From positions 38,531,001-38,595,000 of the forward strand of contig NC_065577.1 of the NCBI RefSeq assembly GCF_937616625.2: a DNA stretch of 64,000 nucleotides. Direction: 5' to 3'. The notes under the pieces were generated by a model. The model saw nothing but the letters and a program-made list of their open reading frames with translations, was not told the DNA's origin and did no database searches. This document shows, piece after piece, positions 12,115 through 23,568 of this stretch. The stretch is from Mercurialis annua. Lineage: Eukaryota; Streptophyta; Magnoliopsida; Malpighiales; Euphorbiaceae. Position numbers and translations under genes: made by a program. The stretch's first letter is position 1. Each line of letters begins with the position of its first letter.

Positions 12115-12876
12115 TGCTGTTACCATTCTAAGTTTGCATTTGTACACTGTTTTCATAATTTAGAGAAATTATAGTGCGTTTGATCATCTAGCATATGTTA
12201 ATGAAGACGCACTAGATAGGAAGAAAATCATAAGATGAGCTTTGTTTACTCCATTTTGTAGTTATGTCAAAGTCTTCAAGCTGCCTTTTAAGTATGACAT
12301 TCCAAGCTTGTTTCCTATGAGTCTGTTAGTCTTTGGTTTCACAGAATTTAAGGAAATATCAAAGCTGTGGAATGAATTTTTGCATACTACTTGATGATTG
12401 TAGCTCTTCTGAAACGTCGGAAATAGAATAGCTAGAGTTGAAACGAAACTGGACGGCATGAATGCAATATTCTGCTCTCATCTTATCCGCAACATTGATG
12501 AGAACAATTTTTGTGTAAACTCGTAATGCTTATTAAGTGTCCTTGCGACTCCAAATAACTCTGCTTGTCTGAAAGTTGATTATACATGTTTAATTACTGA
12601 TGCATAATATTTAGTCGTCTTTTGCTTCTGAGTTTTTTAAATTGTTCTTAATATTCTGCTCTCATGTACTTTGACAGCTGAATGCAATCCAGCAACTCCA
12701 AAAACTTTGCCTGTTCAGAGCTTCATATTGGTTGGGGCAGTGTTTTTACATGTTTATTTTTGTTAAGAGCTGTAAGTTAGTTTTTTTGGTAGAGCTGGGA
12801 CATAGTCAAACTAATGTTGCTGTGTTGGTATTTGAAATTTTTAAGGTTTTTTTGTACAATATTTGCATTGTGCTTT
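12115..12876. other. Intergenic DNA, nothing recognised
   Basis: No supported gene. The phrase AATATTCTGCTCTCAT occurs twice (about 12466 and 12651), and GAATGCAAT near each, suggesting an old local duplication. Confidence 0.35.
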
Positions 12877-12881
12877 TGTAG

Positions 12882-13475
12882 TGATGGAGTCTGCCTTCTG
12901 AACCGGTGAGTGAACCTGCAAAACAGGGTAGAAGCTAACCGGACGGTGGTTGTCCGATTAACTCTCCGATGCTAAAGTCAGTCTAGAGCTTTGAGCAGCG
13001 TTTTGAGTATATGAATGTAATTGTGATTCTAGGCATACCTCATGCTCTTTTTATAGTAGTCGAATATACCTAGTAGAGTTGTATTAGGCAAGTGAATCCT
13101 ACTTTATAGGGATTCGGCAATATCGTAGAGATTCTTCTGATTTGTCGAGATCTACCTTAATCTGATAAGAGTCCTATTTAGGAACGTCTTCCTAAATAGT
13201 CTTATCTTCCTAAAGTAGAGCTTATCTTTCCATATGTAGCGTTTGTGTCCGAATAGGACAATATTTCCATACTTAGTCGTTTTATCCGAATCCCGGACCT
13301 GACGCGCTCTCGGCGGATCATGTGGGATTCGGTCTTTATTAGCGTGTTACCGAATCTTAAAGATTCGGCATCTCCTTCATACCTTTCGGTCTTCAGGGGG
13401 AGTCCGGTGTCGCCTGAGAGTGGATCTCCTGCAACTCGGCTCCATTATACTTACAGTAGGATTCGGTATCCATCA
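12882..13475. mobile_element. Solo LTR, 594 bp, with 5-bp target duplication
   Basis: Begins TGATGG and ends CCATCA, the TG...CA inverted ends of an LTR. It is flanked on both sides by TGTAG (12877-12881 and 13476-13480), a 5-bp TSD. A second copy of the same LTR sits at 16910-17501. Because the TSD closes tightly around this copy, it is a solo LTR left by recombination, not the 5' LTR of an element reaching to the second copy. Confidence 0.87.
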
Positions 13476-14821
13476 TGTAGTTACTGAAATGTTCTCCTTG
13501 TTTTCATCTGATTTGCTATACCTTTTATAAGCAGTTGTTATTTACAAGCACCTAATATGTAGGAACATTTTCTAGTCTTTAGTTTTCTTCATCAATTTTT
13601 AGATTCGAAAATTACAATAAAAATTGGAATTAATTGGGACACATTTCACTTAAATTAAAATTAGATTTGTTATTGAAGGTCATTAATTTATAAAAACATA
13701 TTTGACTAACATCATTTTGTACTATTTCAACAATTAATATAGATCGTCATTATTTCATATGGAGAAATCTTATACTTTAATTGAGACCGTGATATTTTTA
13801 GTGAAAAACCAACTTTATATAAAATGTAACAAATTTCACGTAAATTGCTTTCACGTAAACTAAAAAATTTCTATTTAGTTACTTGAAGTTTAAGATGTTA
13901 TTATTAAATGTTTTAACTATTTAAAAATCATTAAAATAATTTTATTTTATAATATCCCCGCTATTTTTTATGATTTATTAGAGACTGTGAGTTTTTTAGG
14001 TGAATAATCAAATTTCCGTAAAATTAGACATATTTCGCGTAAAATTAGGTATATTTCACGTAAATAGGGGCGCTTTTCACGCAAACTTAAAAACTTCCTA
14101 TTTAGTTACCCATAGTCTAAGATATTATTATTGAATGGTTTAACTGTTTAAAAACCATTAAAATTATTTGATTTTGTAATATCCCTGCTATTTCTCATGA
14201 TTTAGTAGAGATTGTGAGTTTTTTAGGTGAAAAATCAAATTCGCGTAAAATGTTACATATTTCGCGTAAAATTAGACATATTTCGCGTAAAATTAGACAT
14301 ATTTCACGTAAATAGGGTCACTTTTCACATAAACTTAAAAATTTCTATTTAGTTACCCGGAATTTAAGATGTTATTATTGAATGTTTTAGATATTTAATA
14401 TCATTAAAATAATTTTATTTCATAAAATTTCCGCTATTTCCCATGATTTATCAGAGACCGTGAGTTTTTTAGGTGAAAATCAAATTTGCATAAAATTAGG
14501 CATTTCGCGTAAAATTAGGCATATTTCACATAAATAGGGGCACTTTTCACGTAAACTTAAAAATTACCTATTTAGTTACCCGAAATTTAAGTTGTTATTA
14601 TTTAATGTTTTGAATATTTAAAATCATTAAAATAATTGTATTTTATAAAATTTCCGCTATTTCTCATGGTTTATTAGAGACCGTGAGTTTTTTAGGTGAA
14701 AAATCAAATTCGCGTAAAATTAGGCATATTTTGCGTAAAATTAGGCATATATCATGTAAATAGGGGCACTTTTCACGTAAACTTAAAAACTTCCTATTTA
14801 GTTACCCGAAATTTAAGATGT

Positions 14822-15160
14822 CGAGTATAGTCTAACCACGAGTTGTAACATTACTGGGAAACTTCGTGCTCGAGATAGGGTTCAAAACTCATCGAGTAGG
14901 AACTTCCCCAACAATTTTCCTACTTAAGGTAAATGTTATACTCGTCGAGTATATTGGTTACCTCGAGTAGGAACATATCTGTCAAAGTTTCTACTCGAGG
15001 TAGGGTTAACTACTCGACGAGTTTTTAACACTACCTCGAGTAGCAACATCGACAGATATGTTCCTACTCGTGGTAACCAATATACTCGACGAGTATAACA
15101 TTTACCTCGAGTAAGAACATATTTGTCGAAGTTCCTACTCGAGGTAACCACTTTACTCAA
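14822..15160. mobile_element. Palindromic (foldback-like) insert inside the satellite
   Basis: About 340 bp made of repeated TACTCGAGGTA/TACCTCGAGTA words with GGAACATATCTGTC between them. Block 14930-14986 reappears inverted at 15048-15105, almost without change. The outer ends are also roughly inverted. The sequence shares nothing with the surrounding satellite unit. It is best read as a foldback transposon or a small inverted-repeat satellite. No target duplication could be fixed with confidence. Confidence 0.65.
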
Positions 15161-15232
15161 AATTTGTTGAGTTAATTAAAATTAATTTTATTACATTGAA
15201 AAATGAGCGATTCGAAAGTCGATTTTATTGGA

Positions 15233-16550
15233 GACCGTGAATTTTTTTAGGCTACAAAACAAATTCGCGTAAAAATAAGCATATTTCGCGTAAAAATAGG
15301 CATGTTTCACGTAAATATGGGCACTTTTCACGTAAACTTAAAAATTTCATATTTATTACCTGGAGTTTAAGTTGTTATAATTGAATGTTTTAAATATTTA
15401 AAAATCATTAAAATGATTTTATTTTGTAATATTCCCGTTATTTCTCATGATTATAAAAACCGTGAGTTTTTTAGGTGAAAAATCAAATTTGTGTAAAATT
15501 AGGCATATTTTACGTAAATAGGGGCACTTTTCACGCAAACTTAAAAACTTCATGTTTGGTTACCGGGAGACTAAGATGTTTATTATTGAATGTTTTAACT
15601 ATTTAAAATCATCAAAATAATTTTATTTTGTAATATTTTTGCTTTCTCATGCTTTATTAGAGACCGTGGAATTTTTTTTAGGCGAAAAATCACATTCGCG
15701 TAAAAATAGGCATATTTCGCGTAAAAATAGACATATTCCACGTAAATATGGGCACTTTTCACGTAAACTTAAAAACTTCTTATTTAGTTATCAGGAGTCT
15801 AAGATGTTATTATTGAATGTTTTAACTAATTAAAAATCATTAAAATTATTTTATTTATAATATTTCCGCTATTTCTCATGATTTATTAAAGACCGTGAGT
15901 TTTTTCAGGCGAAAAATCAAATTCGCGTAAAAATAGGCATATTTCGCGTAAAAATAGGCATGTTTCACGTAAATATGGGCACTTTTCACGTAAACTTAAA
16001 AACTTCCTATTTAGTTACCCGAAACCTAAGTTGTTATAATTGAATGTTTTAAATATTTAAAAATCATTAAAATGATTTTATTTTGTAATATTCCCGTTAT
16101 TTCTCATGATTAAAAAACCGTGAGTTTTTTAGGTGAAAAATCAAATTCGCGTAAAATTAAGCATATTTCACGTAAATAGGGGCACTTTTCACGCAAACTT
16201 AAAAACTTTCTATTTGGTTATCGAGAGACTAGATGTTTATTATTGAATGTTTTAACTATTTAAAATCATTAAAATGATTTTATTTTGTAATATTTTTGCT
16301 ATTTCTCATGATTTATTAGAGACCGTGAAATTTTTTTTAGGCGAAAAATCACATTCACGTAAAAATAAGCATATTTCACGTAAAAAGGTGCACCTTTCAC
16401 GTAAACTTAAAAACTTCATATTTAGTTACGCGGAGTCTAAGATGTTATTATTGAACGTTTTAACTATTTAAAAATCATTAAAATTATTTTATTTTGTAAT
16501 ATTTCCGCCATTTCTCATTATTTATTAGAGACTGTGGGTTTTAAAAAGGA
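15233..16550. repeat. Higher-order repeat: three satellite units duplicated (period about 659 bp)
   Basis: Units at 15233, 15458 and 15661 pair with units at 15890, 16117 and 16320, at offsets of 657-659 bases. Unit-specific variants move together: the shortened AAAACCGTGAG form (15458, 16117), the GAGACCGTG-AATTTTTTTT form (15661, 16320), and the GAGACTAAGATG/GAGACTAGATG phrase. This shows a block duplication of three units. Confidence 0.75.
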
Positions 16551-16909
16551 GAAAATTCAAAATCGCGTAAAATTAGTCATATTTCGCGTAAAAAAGCATA
16601 TTCCATGTAAATATGTGTACTTCTCACGTAAACTGTAAAACTTTCTATTTAGTTATCCGGGGTATAAGATGTTTATTATTGAATGTTTTAAATATTTAAA
16701 AATTATTAAAATGATTTTATTTAGTAATAATTCCACTATTGCTCATGATTTAATTAGAGACCGTGAGTTTTTTTAGGCGAAAAATCAAATTCGCGTAAAA
16801 ATAGGCATATTTCGCGTAAAAATAGACATATTCCACGTAAATATGTGCACTTTTCACGTAAACTTTAAAACTTCCTATTTAGTTATCCGGAGTTTAAGAT
16901 GTTTATTAT

Positions 16910-17501
16910 TGATGGAGTCTGCCTTCTGAGCCGTTGAGTAAGACCTGCAAAACAGGTAGAAGCTAATCGGACGGTGGTTGTCCGATTAACTCTCCGATGC
17001 TAAAGTCAGTTTAGAGCTTTGAGCAGCGTTTTGTATATGTGAATGTAATTGTGGTTCTAGGCAGACCTCGTACTCCTTTTATAGTAGTCGAATATACCTT
17101 GTAGAGTCATAATAGGTAAGTGAATCCTACTTTGTAGGGATTCGGCAATATAGTAGGGATTCTCCTGATTTGTCGAGATCTACCCTAATCCGATAAGAGT
17201 CCTATTTAGGAACGTCTTCCTAAATAGTCTTATCTTCCTAAGGTAGAGCTTATCCTTCCATATTCGGTGTTTGTGTCCGAACAGGAGAGTACTTACATTC
17301 TTGGTAGTTTACCTGAATCCCGGACTTAACGCGCTTTGGGCGGATCCTATGAGATTCGGTCTTTGTTGGTATATCACCGAATCTCAGGGGATTCGGTATC
17401 TCCTTCATATCCAGACCTTCGTGGGGAGTCCGGTATCACTCGAGAGCGGATCTCCTGTGACTCGGCTCCATTCTATTTACTATAGGATTCGGTATCCATC
17501 A
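16910..17501 (+). mobile_element. Second LTR copy, 592 bp, left end of a truncated gypsy-type element
   Basis: Closely matches the solo LTR (TGATGG...CCATCA). It was inserted inside a satellite unit, between TTTATTAT and what would have been the rest of the unit. Its right flank (TTAGC) does not match its left flank (ATTAT), and retroelement coding follows. It is therefore read as the 5' LTR of an incomplete element. No standard tRNA-Met primer site follows; instead there is a run of C residues (17506-17515). Confidence 0.75.
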
Positions 17502-18027
17502 TTAGCCCCCCCCCCTCCCCACAAGTGAGCTGAAGTAATTGGTATTCATGCCTTAGTAGATTTTATCTCTTTTGGAGCTGAGTCTTCTTATATTACGGGC
17601 GAGTCACTTTGTATTCTGGGCGAGCCGTTTCATATATTGGTGGGTAACGTTTCTTCTCTGGTAAGATTCTTTGTGTCGCCACGTGTCAGCATTTAGTGAT
17701 TTAGTGAATGTTCGAAACTCTTCATATTTAATCTCTTTGTATTTCTTCTTTTCCCTCTCACTTGTTTTTCGAACTTATTCTTATTACTGCAATTATTTCT
17801 TCTTTGTTCTTCGTCTGCTCATTTCATTCTTCATAACTTGTTTTCTCCAGATTTTCAGGTATGTTTCTTCTTATTATTTGAGGTGGCTTTCCTGCTTATA
17901 TATATGTTTTTCATGATCGTTGTTCTGGAAAATACTTTTCTGTTCTTGGTGTTCTTCAATATGTTCTTCGATATATTTCCTGTTTGATCTTCACTTCGTA
18001 TTTATATTTGTGATTTCCTGTTCTAGG
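17502..18027 (+). other. Leader region between LTR and gag-like gene
   Basis: Pyrimidine-rich sequence following the LTR, with a C-tract at its start. Frames here are T-rich and not protein-like. It is probably the untranslated leader of the retroelement. Confidence 0.45.
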
Positions 18028-19114
18028 ATGCCTCTTAGTCGAGTGGAAGATGCATGCGCTACTATGGCTTTTACCAGGTCAAGGCTTCGTAGGAGTGAAG
18101 TCTTAGATATCTGTTTTAAGTATAGCTTTCCTTCTGATTATAGGATATATTACCTGGTGCCGATATGACTGCCTCCGATTCTCCGGGCTCATCCTGTAGG
18201 GCGGTTCTTTTTGAAGAGCAGTTTGCTGCTGGTCTTAGGTTTCCCTTAGATTCGTTTTTAGTAGAAGTGTGCAGGGATTTAAAGGTTGCTTTGGGACAAC
18301 TTTATCCTGGCACGATTAAAGTAGTGTTTGCCTTTTCGGAGGCGTGTAGGCTTCGGGGTTATGCCCCTTCTCTTAACGTGTTGTATTATTTCATAGACTT
18401 TAGGAAATGTGACGGTTGTTTCGTTTTCGCCCTTGGTAGAGAAGGGCGATCTCGTATTTATCTTCCTTGCCTGACCAGTCGCTGGCGAAGGCGTTTCTTT
18501 ATTGTTTATCATAACTTTGCTTTTCTTCATTTTTCGGACGGGTTTTCTTCTCATCAAGTCTGGAGCTGTCCATCTCCTTTAAGTTTATCTGAGTCAACAC
18601 TTGCTTTCGATATATCATTCTATAGTGTTCTTCAGCGTCCTATCTTAGATGTCTTGGTTAATAGTCATCTTCGGCATCGATGGTTTCCTTTGGAGGATCC
18701 TCCTCGAGGCCTGGCGGATCTTTGCTACTCCTTTCTTCAAGGTATATTAATTTGTTTAAGTTCTTTTGATGTTTCTTTTGTAGGATGTCTTCTTCTTCTG
18801 ACGATTTCCTTTCCGGATTTCAAGTAGATTTGGGTGTTCCGATGGGCGGTCCTAAAGCTCACATTGCCAACATTATTCCTGGCGGTATCGATGTTGATGT
18901 AATCCCTGCTGGGGCTCCTATTGTTCCTGTCGAGACAGCATTGCCTGCGGGCGACGGGGCTATTATTATAAATGATGATGACTTGGTTGAACCGGCAGGT
19001 GATGAGGCGGTTCCATCTCTACCTCCCCCTCCAGCATCATTTTCCGTCTCGGGGGAAGTCAATGATGTGAATTTGATTGTTGTTGATCCGGAAGAGATTT
19101 CATGGGCGTTCTGA
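18028..19114 (+). pseudogene. Gypsy-type gag-like/'putative transposase' gene, decayed
   Basis: A first piece (MPLSRVEDAC..., 18028-18168) ends at a stop. The following piece (18165-18739) is in another frame, so a frameshift separates them. The second piece carries FRFPL-type core words (AAGLRFPLDSFLVEVCRDL, YAPSLNVLYYFIDFRK) typical of the plant 'putative gypsy type transposon' domain (PF04195-like) found in gag regions of Ty3/gypsy elements. A clean GT-AG intron (about 18740-18783) joins it to a proline- and acid-rich stretch ending at 19114. No protease, RT or integrase follows. The element is cut off before a Mutator-like insertion at 19149. Domain name is from memory of the family; the break is seen directly. 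Confidence 0.6.
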
Positions 19115-19148
19115 GAATGGGCCGTTTCCAATCGTGGGCTTTATTTTG

Positions 19149-21231
19149 GGGCTTTTTATGCCAAATACATGATTTGAGAGACTCTTTACTTTTATACAGT
19201 CCATCTCATTTTTTTACTTTCCCCACCATCTTATTTTATAAATATAACCTAACATCTTATAATTATTTCTTTTATACGATTTTTTGTTTTGGCTCTCAAA
19301 TTAACAGTAATTTCCTCCATATTCTTCCATCCCCTGCTTTTTACTCTTTTTCATGGTCGCCGTTCTTCATCAAATATCACGGCGCTTCACTGCCGCCTTC
19401 ATCCTCGTTGTGCCGCCGCCGTTCTCTTGTTTCCGTGTTTTCTTTTCCAAATCTGAATCGGAGTTTTTGTCGAAAGGAAGAATAGATATCAGAAGTTTTT
19501 AACGACTTTAAAAGTTTTTTAAGGCATATGATCAGATTTCGAGGCAAAATGATTTATCGTTCTTCTTCTTCTTCTTTTTCATTTTCAGATCTAGAATTTT
19601 TTGCTAAATATTTTTAAGTAACAACGATTTTCATACCATTGAACATGTGTAAAGATTATATTTAAAGAATGTTTACTAATTTCCATGTGCATAAAATAAT
19701 TTTATGATTTTATGGAATGAAAATCTGTTATTTCTGTAGTTTTACTGTGTTTGATTGCATTTTTGCGTTTTTTTATTCTGCAACACGATTTATTAATGAT
19801 GGTTAGTTGATGAATTATTGTAATGTTTTAGTGTTGTTGATTTTATGTTGATTTTATGTTGATATTTTATTGATTTTAACATTGACAAATAAAAGAATGA
19901 TGTCCGTGAAAAACTAAAAAAAATAAAAATTTAGGTGAGACTAGATAATGATATGTTAGTATTGGAAAATAAGACAAATAAAGATATTAAATTATTGTAA
20001 TGTTACAGTGTTGACATTGTGTTGATTTTCGGTTGATATTTTGTTGATTTTAGCATTGGTGAAAAATACAATAATAATGGATAATGTTACAATGTTTATG
20101 TTGTGTTGATATTATGTTGATATTTAGTTAATTTTAACTTTAACAAAAAAATATCAACATTATAATAATTTAGCAATTAATCAAAAATTAAGGTATTATT
20201 TCATGTACAATATTATTTTCTTCGCCAATGTTAAAATCAACCAGATATCAACACAAAATTAACAAAATATCAACCGAAAATCAACATAATATCAACACTT
20301 CAACATTATAATAATTCAAAATTATTATTTGTCTTTTCCTCAAATGTTAACATATCATTATCCAATCTCAGCTAAATTTTTATTTTTTTAGTTTATTTCA
20401 CTGGCAATATTATCTTATTTGCCAATGTTAAAATTAAGAAAACACCAACTGATTATCAACACAATATCAACATAATATCAACAACACTGCAACATTACAA
20501 TAATTTAGCAATTAATCATCATCGACAAATCGTGCTGCTGAATAAGAAAAACGCAAAAATACAACCAAATACAGTAAAAATACAGAAATAACAGATTTTT
20601 ATTCCATAAAATTACAAAATTATTTTTTATAACATGAAAATATAATCTTTATACATGTTTAATGATAAAAAAATTACTGCTATACAAAACAGTAAACAAA
20701 AAAAGAAAAAAACTTGTAGATCTAAAAAAGAAGGAAGAAGAAAAACGATGAATTTCAGATCTGAAATCAAAATAGAAACACGACAACAAGAAGCAACGCA
20801 AGAACAATAAGAAGCCATTTTACAATATCATAAACAACCGATTCTACTAACACCACTTTTTCTCGCCGAAACCCTATGCGGATCTCCCGCTTCAACAACG
20901 GCGAAAAGAGAAACAATACTGATGAAACTTGAAGCGATGTTGAACGGCGCCGTTAAGATAGATGGATGAGGGCGGCGGATCTGAAAGAGTCGGGGGAAGT
21001 TGTGTGACCTGAGAGAGATTAGAGAAATATGAGTTGAGAGAGATGAGAGAAAATGATGATGATGAGAGAGAAAATTATTGTAATTATGAAGGTTAGTTTG
21101 AGATGAGGGGTATATATTTGAACCGTATAAAAGAAAATATTTCTAGCGTGTACAGTAGTTTTAATATTGAAAGGTTGTATCGGTATAAAAGTTATAAACT
21201 TCCAAATTTTGGTTGTTTATGAAAAAAGCCC
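19149..21231. mobile_element. Mutator-like element with two inverted arms of about 1 kb
   Basis: Flanked by a perfect 9-bp target duplication TTTATTTTG (19140-19148 and 21232-21240), the size made by MULE transposases. The ends are GGGCTTTTTATG and its inverse CATGAAAAAAGCCC-like form. Almost the whole element is an inverted repeat: for example GTTATTTCTGTAGTTTTACT near 19730 returns inverted near 20570, and TAATGATATGTTA near 19945 returns inverted near 20350. The arms meet near 20150. They contain many GTTGATATT/TTTTAACATTG words. No transposase frame is present, so it is non-autonomous. The GC-rich part near 19380-19430 may be a captured fragment. Confidence 0.9.
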
Positions 21232-21240
21232 TTTATTTTG

Positions 21241-21971
21241 CTCAATCAATCAAACGGTAAGGCTCCAGTAAGAGTTACAAACTAGGGGTGGTTAGCCGGG
21301 GTGGTCGAGTCAACCTTAATATTGACCATACATTGCTCTATTATATTAGTTTAATTTTTGTATAATTTCTAATTTTTAGTTAAACAATTACGATATTAGA
21401 CTATTTCTTTTTTATCATCTTAGACTATTAATTAGAAATGAAGGTAAAACAATTTAAATTCTAGAAATGAATCCCGTATATATTTTTACGCTCTTCTAGT
21501 TCTATCGTTATCGTGTACTTTTATCATTTGAATAATTCATAGGAGCGTAAGAAATTCATTTTTTTATCTAAAAAAAAACATGAAAAAAAAAAAAAAAACG
21601 AAAATTGGAACGACGTCGGAGGAGTTCTAAAGAGGCAGATGAAGATACGCGACACACATGCCAAATCTCACCGCTTCCAAACGTGGCAAGCATAGCACCC
21701 ATTCAAAAACGTGTCAACATATAAGTGGATTAAATCACTTCAATTTTTGGACGGTGACCGTGACGCTACCTTGCCCTCCTTACAAAGCCACCACACACGC
21801 ACACAACACAACCCAAAACTCAACGCCCACACACATACCAAACGTAAAAGAAAAGAAAAATAAAAATAAAAGAAGAGGACCTGACATTTTTTTTCTTCAA
21901 AAAAGACCCAACTGTTTTTATTTTCTCTCATAACCCTAGATTTTCTCTCCTCTACAAATTTTCTCGAGAAA
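21241..21971. other. Intergenic DNA and ADF promoter/leader
   Basis: No gene before the ADF start. Positions 21760-21850 are CA-rich. The leader near 21930 has AACCCTAG, close to the plant telo-box (AAACCCTA) often found upstream of growth-related genes. The start context is GAGAAAATGG. A definite TATA box was not chosen. Confidence 0.45.
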
Positions 21972-23568
21972 ATGGTAAGACTCACTTTCTTTCATTTTTA
22001 ACTATCACTCTATCACTAATTTTTTGTTTGTTTTAGATTTTTGATAAATAATGAACTTAATCGGTGCTGTTTGTTTGTTTGTTTGATCGATGATTTTTAC
22101 TAACCGATTCTCATCTTAGTTTCATCAGATTTTTTTAATGCTCTTTGATTTTATTTTTTCGTGAAGATCGTGCCTGCTTTATTTTTTTTCATTTTTGATT
22201 TGAACTTTAAATTGGATTATCTGATGTTCTCTTATACTGATTGATTATCGTGTTGAATTTATCTGATTTTTTTTTTCAATTTTTTTAGTGTTATTATTGA
22301 ATGGATTTTTTAGTGTTGATTAGTTATTTGTCTTATTTGGTGTCTGTTAACTGTGGTGAAGCAATCTTGGAGTATTATTGTGGTTAAATTAAAAATTCAA
22401 CCTGAGTGATGTGAAATGTCTAAAATTAGTTTGTTGTATATTTTTGGATGAGTAAGTTGGTTGACAGTTCAAAAAATGCATTGTTTGATTTTTAGGAATA
22501 GAATGTTGAAGTAAATTATTTACTTGGAAACAGTTAGTCAGTTAGATTTTTGAAAGTGATTCGTCTGGTTAGTATAACATGTAGGCTTGGTAGTACGGAC
22601 ACGGACACGGACACTTGGATACGGACACGGCAAAATAGTGTTATTTTAATGATAAATGAAGTGAAAAATGAAGTTTCATGTCCGAAACATCAAGTGTCCA
22701 ACATGTTTCCGGAATAGTTACGTTAATTGAATGAAGTGTCCGTGCGACCTAGCATGTAGGGATTCTTATGGTTGCAGCTGAAAGAAAACATAATTCACAT
22801 GCAACGGAAATAATAGTTTAGTTATGATTATCACTCAACATTAGGACCTCGGTTTATTTAGTTGTTTGCTTATCTATTTTGCATCTTTCCGAATCATGTC
22901 AGTTTGATTTCAGAGGTGTTTGGGAAATGAGCGAATGGTAGACAATTAGATTAATGTATAGTTTTTTGAATATAATTAATGTTGCTTCATCTGATTTAAG
23001 AAAATATGGGTTCTCCGTGTTTGTTGTTTCAAGTTGATTCTAACTAGTGTTTTATCCCGTTTGTAGGCAAATGCAGCGTCCGGGATGGCTGTGCATGATG
23101 AATGCAAACTGAAGTTTTTGGAATTGAAGGCAAAAAGGACGTATCGCTTCATTGTTTACAAGATTGAATTGGTACAGAAGCAGGTTGTTGTGGAAAAGGT
23201 AGGTGAACCAACTGAAAGTTACGAGGCTTTTGCTGCCAGCCTTCCTGCTGATGAGTGCCGATATGCTGTTTATGACTTCGATTACGTGACAGCTGAGAAT
23301 TGTCAGAAGAGTAGGATCGTTTTCGTCGCATGGTAAGTTACTCTGTGGGTTATATTGATTTCAGTTTGCTCGTAAGATCATTACTTTGATTATTTCTTTT
23401 ATTTGAAAAATGTGAAGGTCTCCTGATTCCGCTAAGGTGAGAAGCAAGATGATTTATGCGAGCTCGAAAGACAGGTTCAAAAGGGAGTTAGATGGGATTC
23501 AGATCGAGTTGCAAGCTACTGATCCAACCGAGATGGATCTCGATGTTATTAGAAGCCGAACGAATTGA
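21972..23568 (+). CDS. ADF: Actin-depolymerizing factor (ADF/cofilin)
   Basis: Three exons: 21972-21974 (only the ATG), 23067-23332 and 23418-23568, all with GT-AG borders. Together they give 139 residues, the standard plant ADF length. A first exon holding only the ATG is a known hallmark of plant ADF genes. The protein begins [20 protein letters not shown], with the conserved N-terminal Ser6 region. It continues through [19 protein letters not shown] to [20 protein letters not shown], the long actin-binding helix, and [19 protein letters not shown] binds G- and F-actin in the cytosol and speeds filament turnover by severing and depolymerising; Ser6 phosphorylation turns it off in the family. 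Intron 1 (1092 bp) holds a small hAT MITE and may carry expression elements, as long ADF first introns often do. The gene looks intact. Which ADF paralogue it is cannot be told here. Confidence 0.96.
22586..22752. mobile_element. hAT-type MITE, 167 bp, in ADF intron 1
   Basis: Perfect 8-bp target duplication CATGTAGG (22578-22585 and 22753-22760). Inverted ends are CTTGGTAGTACGGACAC against GTGTCCGTGCGACCTAG. The left end has repeated GGACAC words. It is the same family and orientation as the copy at 7915-8049. Confidence 0.88.

Larger units (their letters stand above)
13760..16909. repeat. Tandem satellite array, about 13 units of 200-245 bp
   Basis: The marker GAGACCGTGAG-TTTTTTAGG and its variants recur at about 13783, 13981, 14211, 14455, 14678, 15233, 15458, 15661, 15890, 16117, 16320, 16528 and 16757. 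Each unit also holds two or three sub-repeats of about 21 bp (CGCGTAAAATTAGGCATATT), then GGGCACTTTTCACGTAAACT, then TTTAGTTACCCG. The array is interrupted at 14822-15160 by a palindromic insert. It is cut at its right end by a retrotransposon LTR. Short open frames in it are repeats of the unit, not genes. Confidence 0.92.

Noticed and set aside
15639..16471. Two similar 64-65 codon frames (HSRKNRHISRK)
   Set aside because: They are translations of the satellite unit and repeat with it; not protein-coding.
13760..16909. CRISPR-like array of direct repeats
   Set aside because: Units are long, contiguous and mutually similar throughout, with no unique spacers; this is a plant satellite.
12882..17501. 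A single 4.6-kb LTR element bounded by the two similar LTRs
   Set aside because: The left LTR is closed by its own TGTAG duplication, and the interior is satellite without coding or primer site.
18279..18557. Minus-strand open frame of 92 codons
   Set aside because: It is the shadow of the gag-like region on the plus strand; no family features.
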